A stretch of 63,547 bases of DNA from Flavobacterium sp. (GTDB taxonomy: Bacteria > Bacteroidota > Bacteroidia > Flavobacteriales > Flavobacteriaceae): the NCBI RefSeq assembly GCF_028689845.1, contig NZ_JAQVCH010000016.1:1-63547 (forward strand). Reading direction: 5' to 3'. The notes beneath the pieces were generated by a model that did no database searches, was not told where the DNA came from, and saw only the letters and a list, made by a program, of their open reading frames with translations. A program made the translations under genes and the position numbers. This document shows, piece by piece, positions 63,251-63,547 of the stretch; the first letter of the stretch is position 1; each line of letters begins with the position of its first letter.

Positions 63251-63407
63251 TTTCTATTATGATGAAAGAGAAAACGAAGTGAATTGAAGATTAACGCTTT
63301 TTTATTTGTTTGGAGGATGGAACACGGATGAAACTGATGAAACTGATTTTCACAGATTTTTATTATGGGGGTTTCTTTTGCTTTAATTAAAACTCCCTTT
63401 CCACTCG

Positions 63408-63468
63408 CTTGTCATTCCGAAGAAGGAGGACACGAGCGACAGCGAACTGGCGAAGCAATCTTCGCTTA
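63408..63468 (+). repeat. TGTCATTCCGA repeat, copy 4 (long form)
   Basis: CTTGTCATTCCGAAGAAGGA followed by the same internal block as copy 1, then AATCTTCGCTTA as in copies 2 and 3. It joins features of both forms. Confidence 0.85.
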
Positions 63469-63547
63469 TGATCATTATGATGAAAGAGAAAACGAAGTGA
63501 ATTGAAGATTAACGATTGCTGATTTGTTTGGAGGATGGAACACGGAT

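Larger units (their letters stand above)
62601..63547. repeat. Non-coding repeat-rich tail region
   Basis: About 950 nt without a credible gene. It holds the adhesin promoter and 5' hairpin, then interspersed direct repeats: four copies of a TGTCATTCCGA element (62928, 63137, 63218, 63408), three of TTTGGAGGATGGAACACGGA (63035, 63309, 63527), two GATTTTCACrGATTTTTATT (63072, 63345) and a 41-nt identical stretch (63256-63296 and 63474-63514). Copies alternate in a mosaic and run off the window end. Confidence 0.85.

Noticed and set aside
62928..63468. Possible CRISPR array in the tail repeats
   Set aside because: Repeats differ in length, spacing is irregular (about 80-210 nt), spacers themselves contain other repeats, and no cas gene is visible.

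Overview
The window looks like chromosomal DNA from a Flavobacterium-type member of the Bacteroidetes. The evidence is low GC, several matches to the Bacteroidetes promoter (TTG, 17-23 nt, TAnnTTTG), no obvious Shine-Dalgarno sequences, a PorV/PorQ-family protein, DUF4369 and DUF4105 proteins, and a 3113-residue surface protein ending in a type IX secretion (T9SS) type A sorting domain. I see no phage, transposase, plasmid or CRISPR genes.

Positions 1-7746 (+ strand) start with a tight four-gene operon: a DUF2089 zinc-ribbon/HTH protein, two small membrane proteins and a secreted alpha/beta hydrolase. An M61 peptidase, a DUF819 membrane protein, a DUF4369 lipoprotein and a secreted unknown follow. 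A tRNA-Thr(TGT) lies at about 8 kb. Positions 8121-15161 are mostly minus-strand housekeeping genes: manA, a Bcp-type peroxiredoxin, a queD/PTPS-type gene, idi, a COG2509 FAD protein and recQ. Positions 15247-18235 (+) hold an envelope block: kdsD/kpsF, tatC, a carboxymuconolactone-decarboxylase-family gene and lptB. A GH25 muramidase and pssA (-) and a PorV2-like/DUF4105 pair (+) come next.

Positions 22243-53122 are one polysaccharide locus of 28 genes, all on the minus strand and often overlapping. In transcription order it opens with a Wzm/Wzt ABC exporter whose Wzt has a C-terminal cargo domain. A nonulosonic-acid block follows (LegB-like dehydratase, NeuB-type synthase, NeuA-type CMP transferase, PtmE-like CBS/nucleotidyltransferase) with an adjacent GT-B-like protein that could be the CMP-nonulosonate transferase. 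After that come many GT2 and GT4 glycosyltransferases, two left-handed beta-helix acyltransferases, an asparagine-synthase-like amidotransferase without its glutaminase domain, an MBOAT/SGNH O-acylation pair, an O-antigen ligase/polymerase, a GtrB-like/GT-C pair and a polyprenyl-phosphate sugar transferase. Together they are likely to build, decorate and export an O-antigen or capsule ending in or containing a sialic-acid-like sugar.

Positions 53259-62600 (-) encode one giant T9SS adhesin-like mosaic of FN3, GEVED, cleaved-adhesin, Ig/IPT-like and metal-binding segments, followed by a C-terminal sorting domain. Its 5' region is unusual: a hairpin sits at the predicted transcript start, and a GC-rich palindromic stretch lies inside the signal-peptide coding region. 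The last ~0.95 kb (62601-63547) is non-coding and packed with interspersed direct repeats that run off the end of the window.
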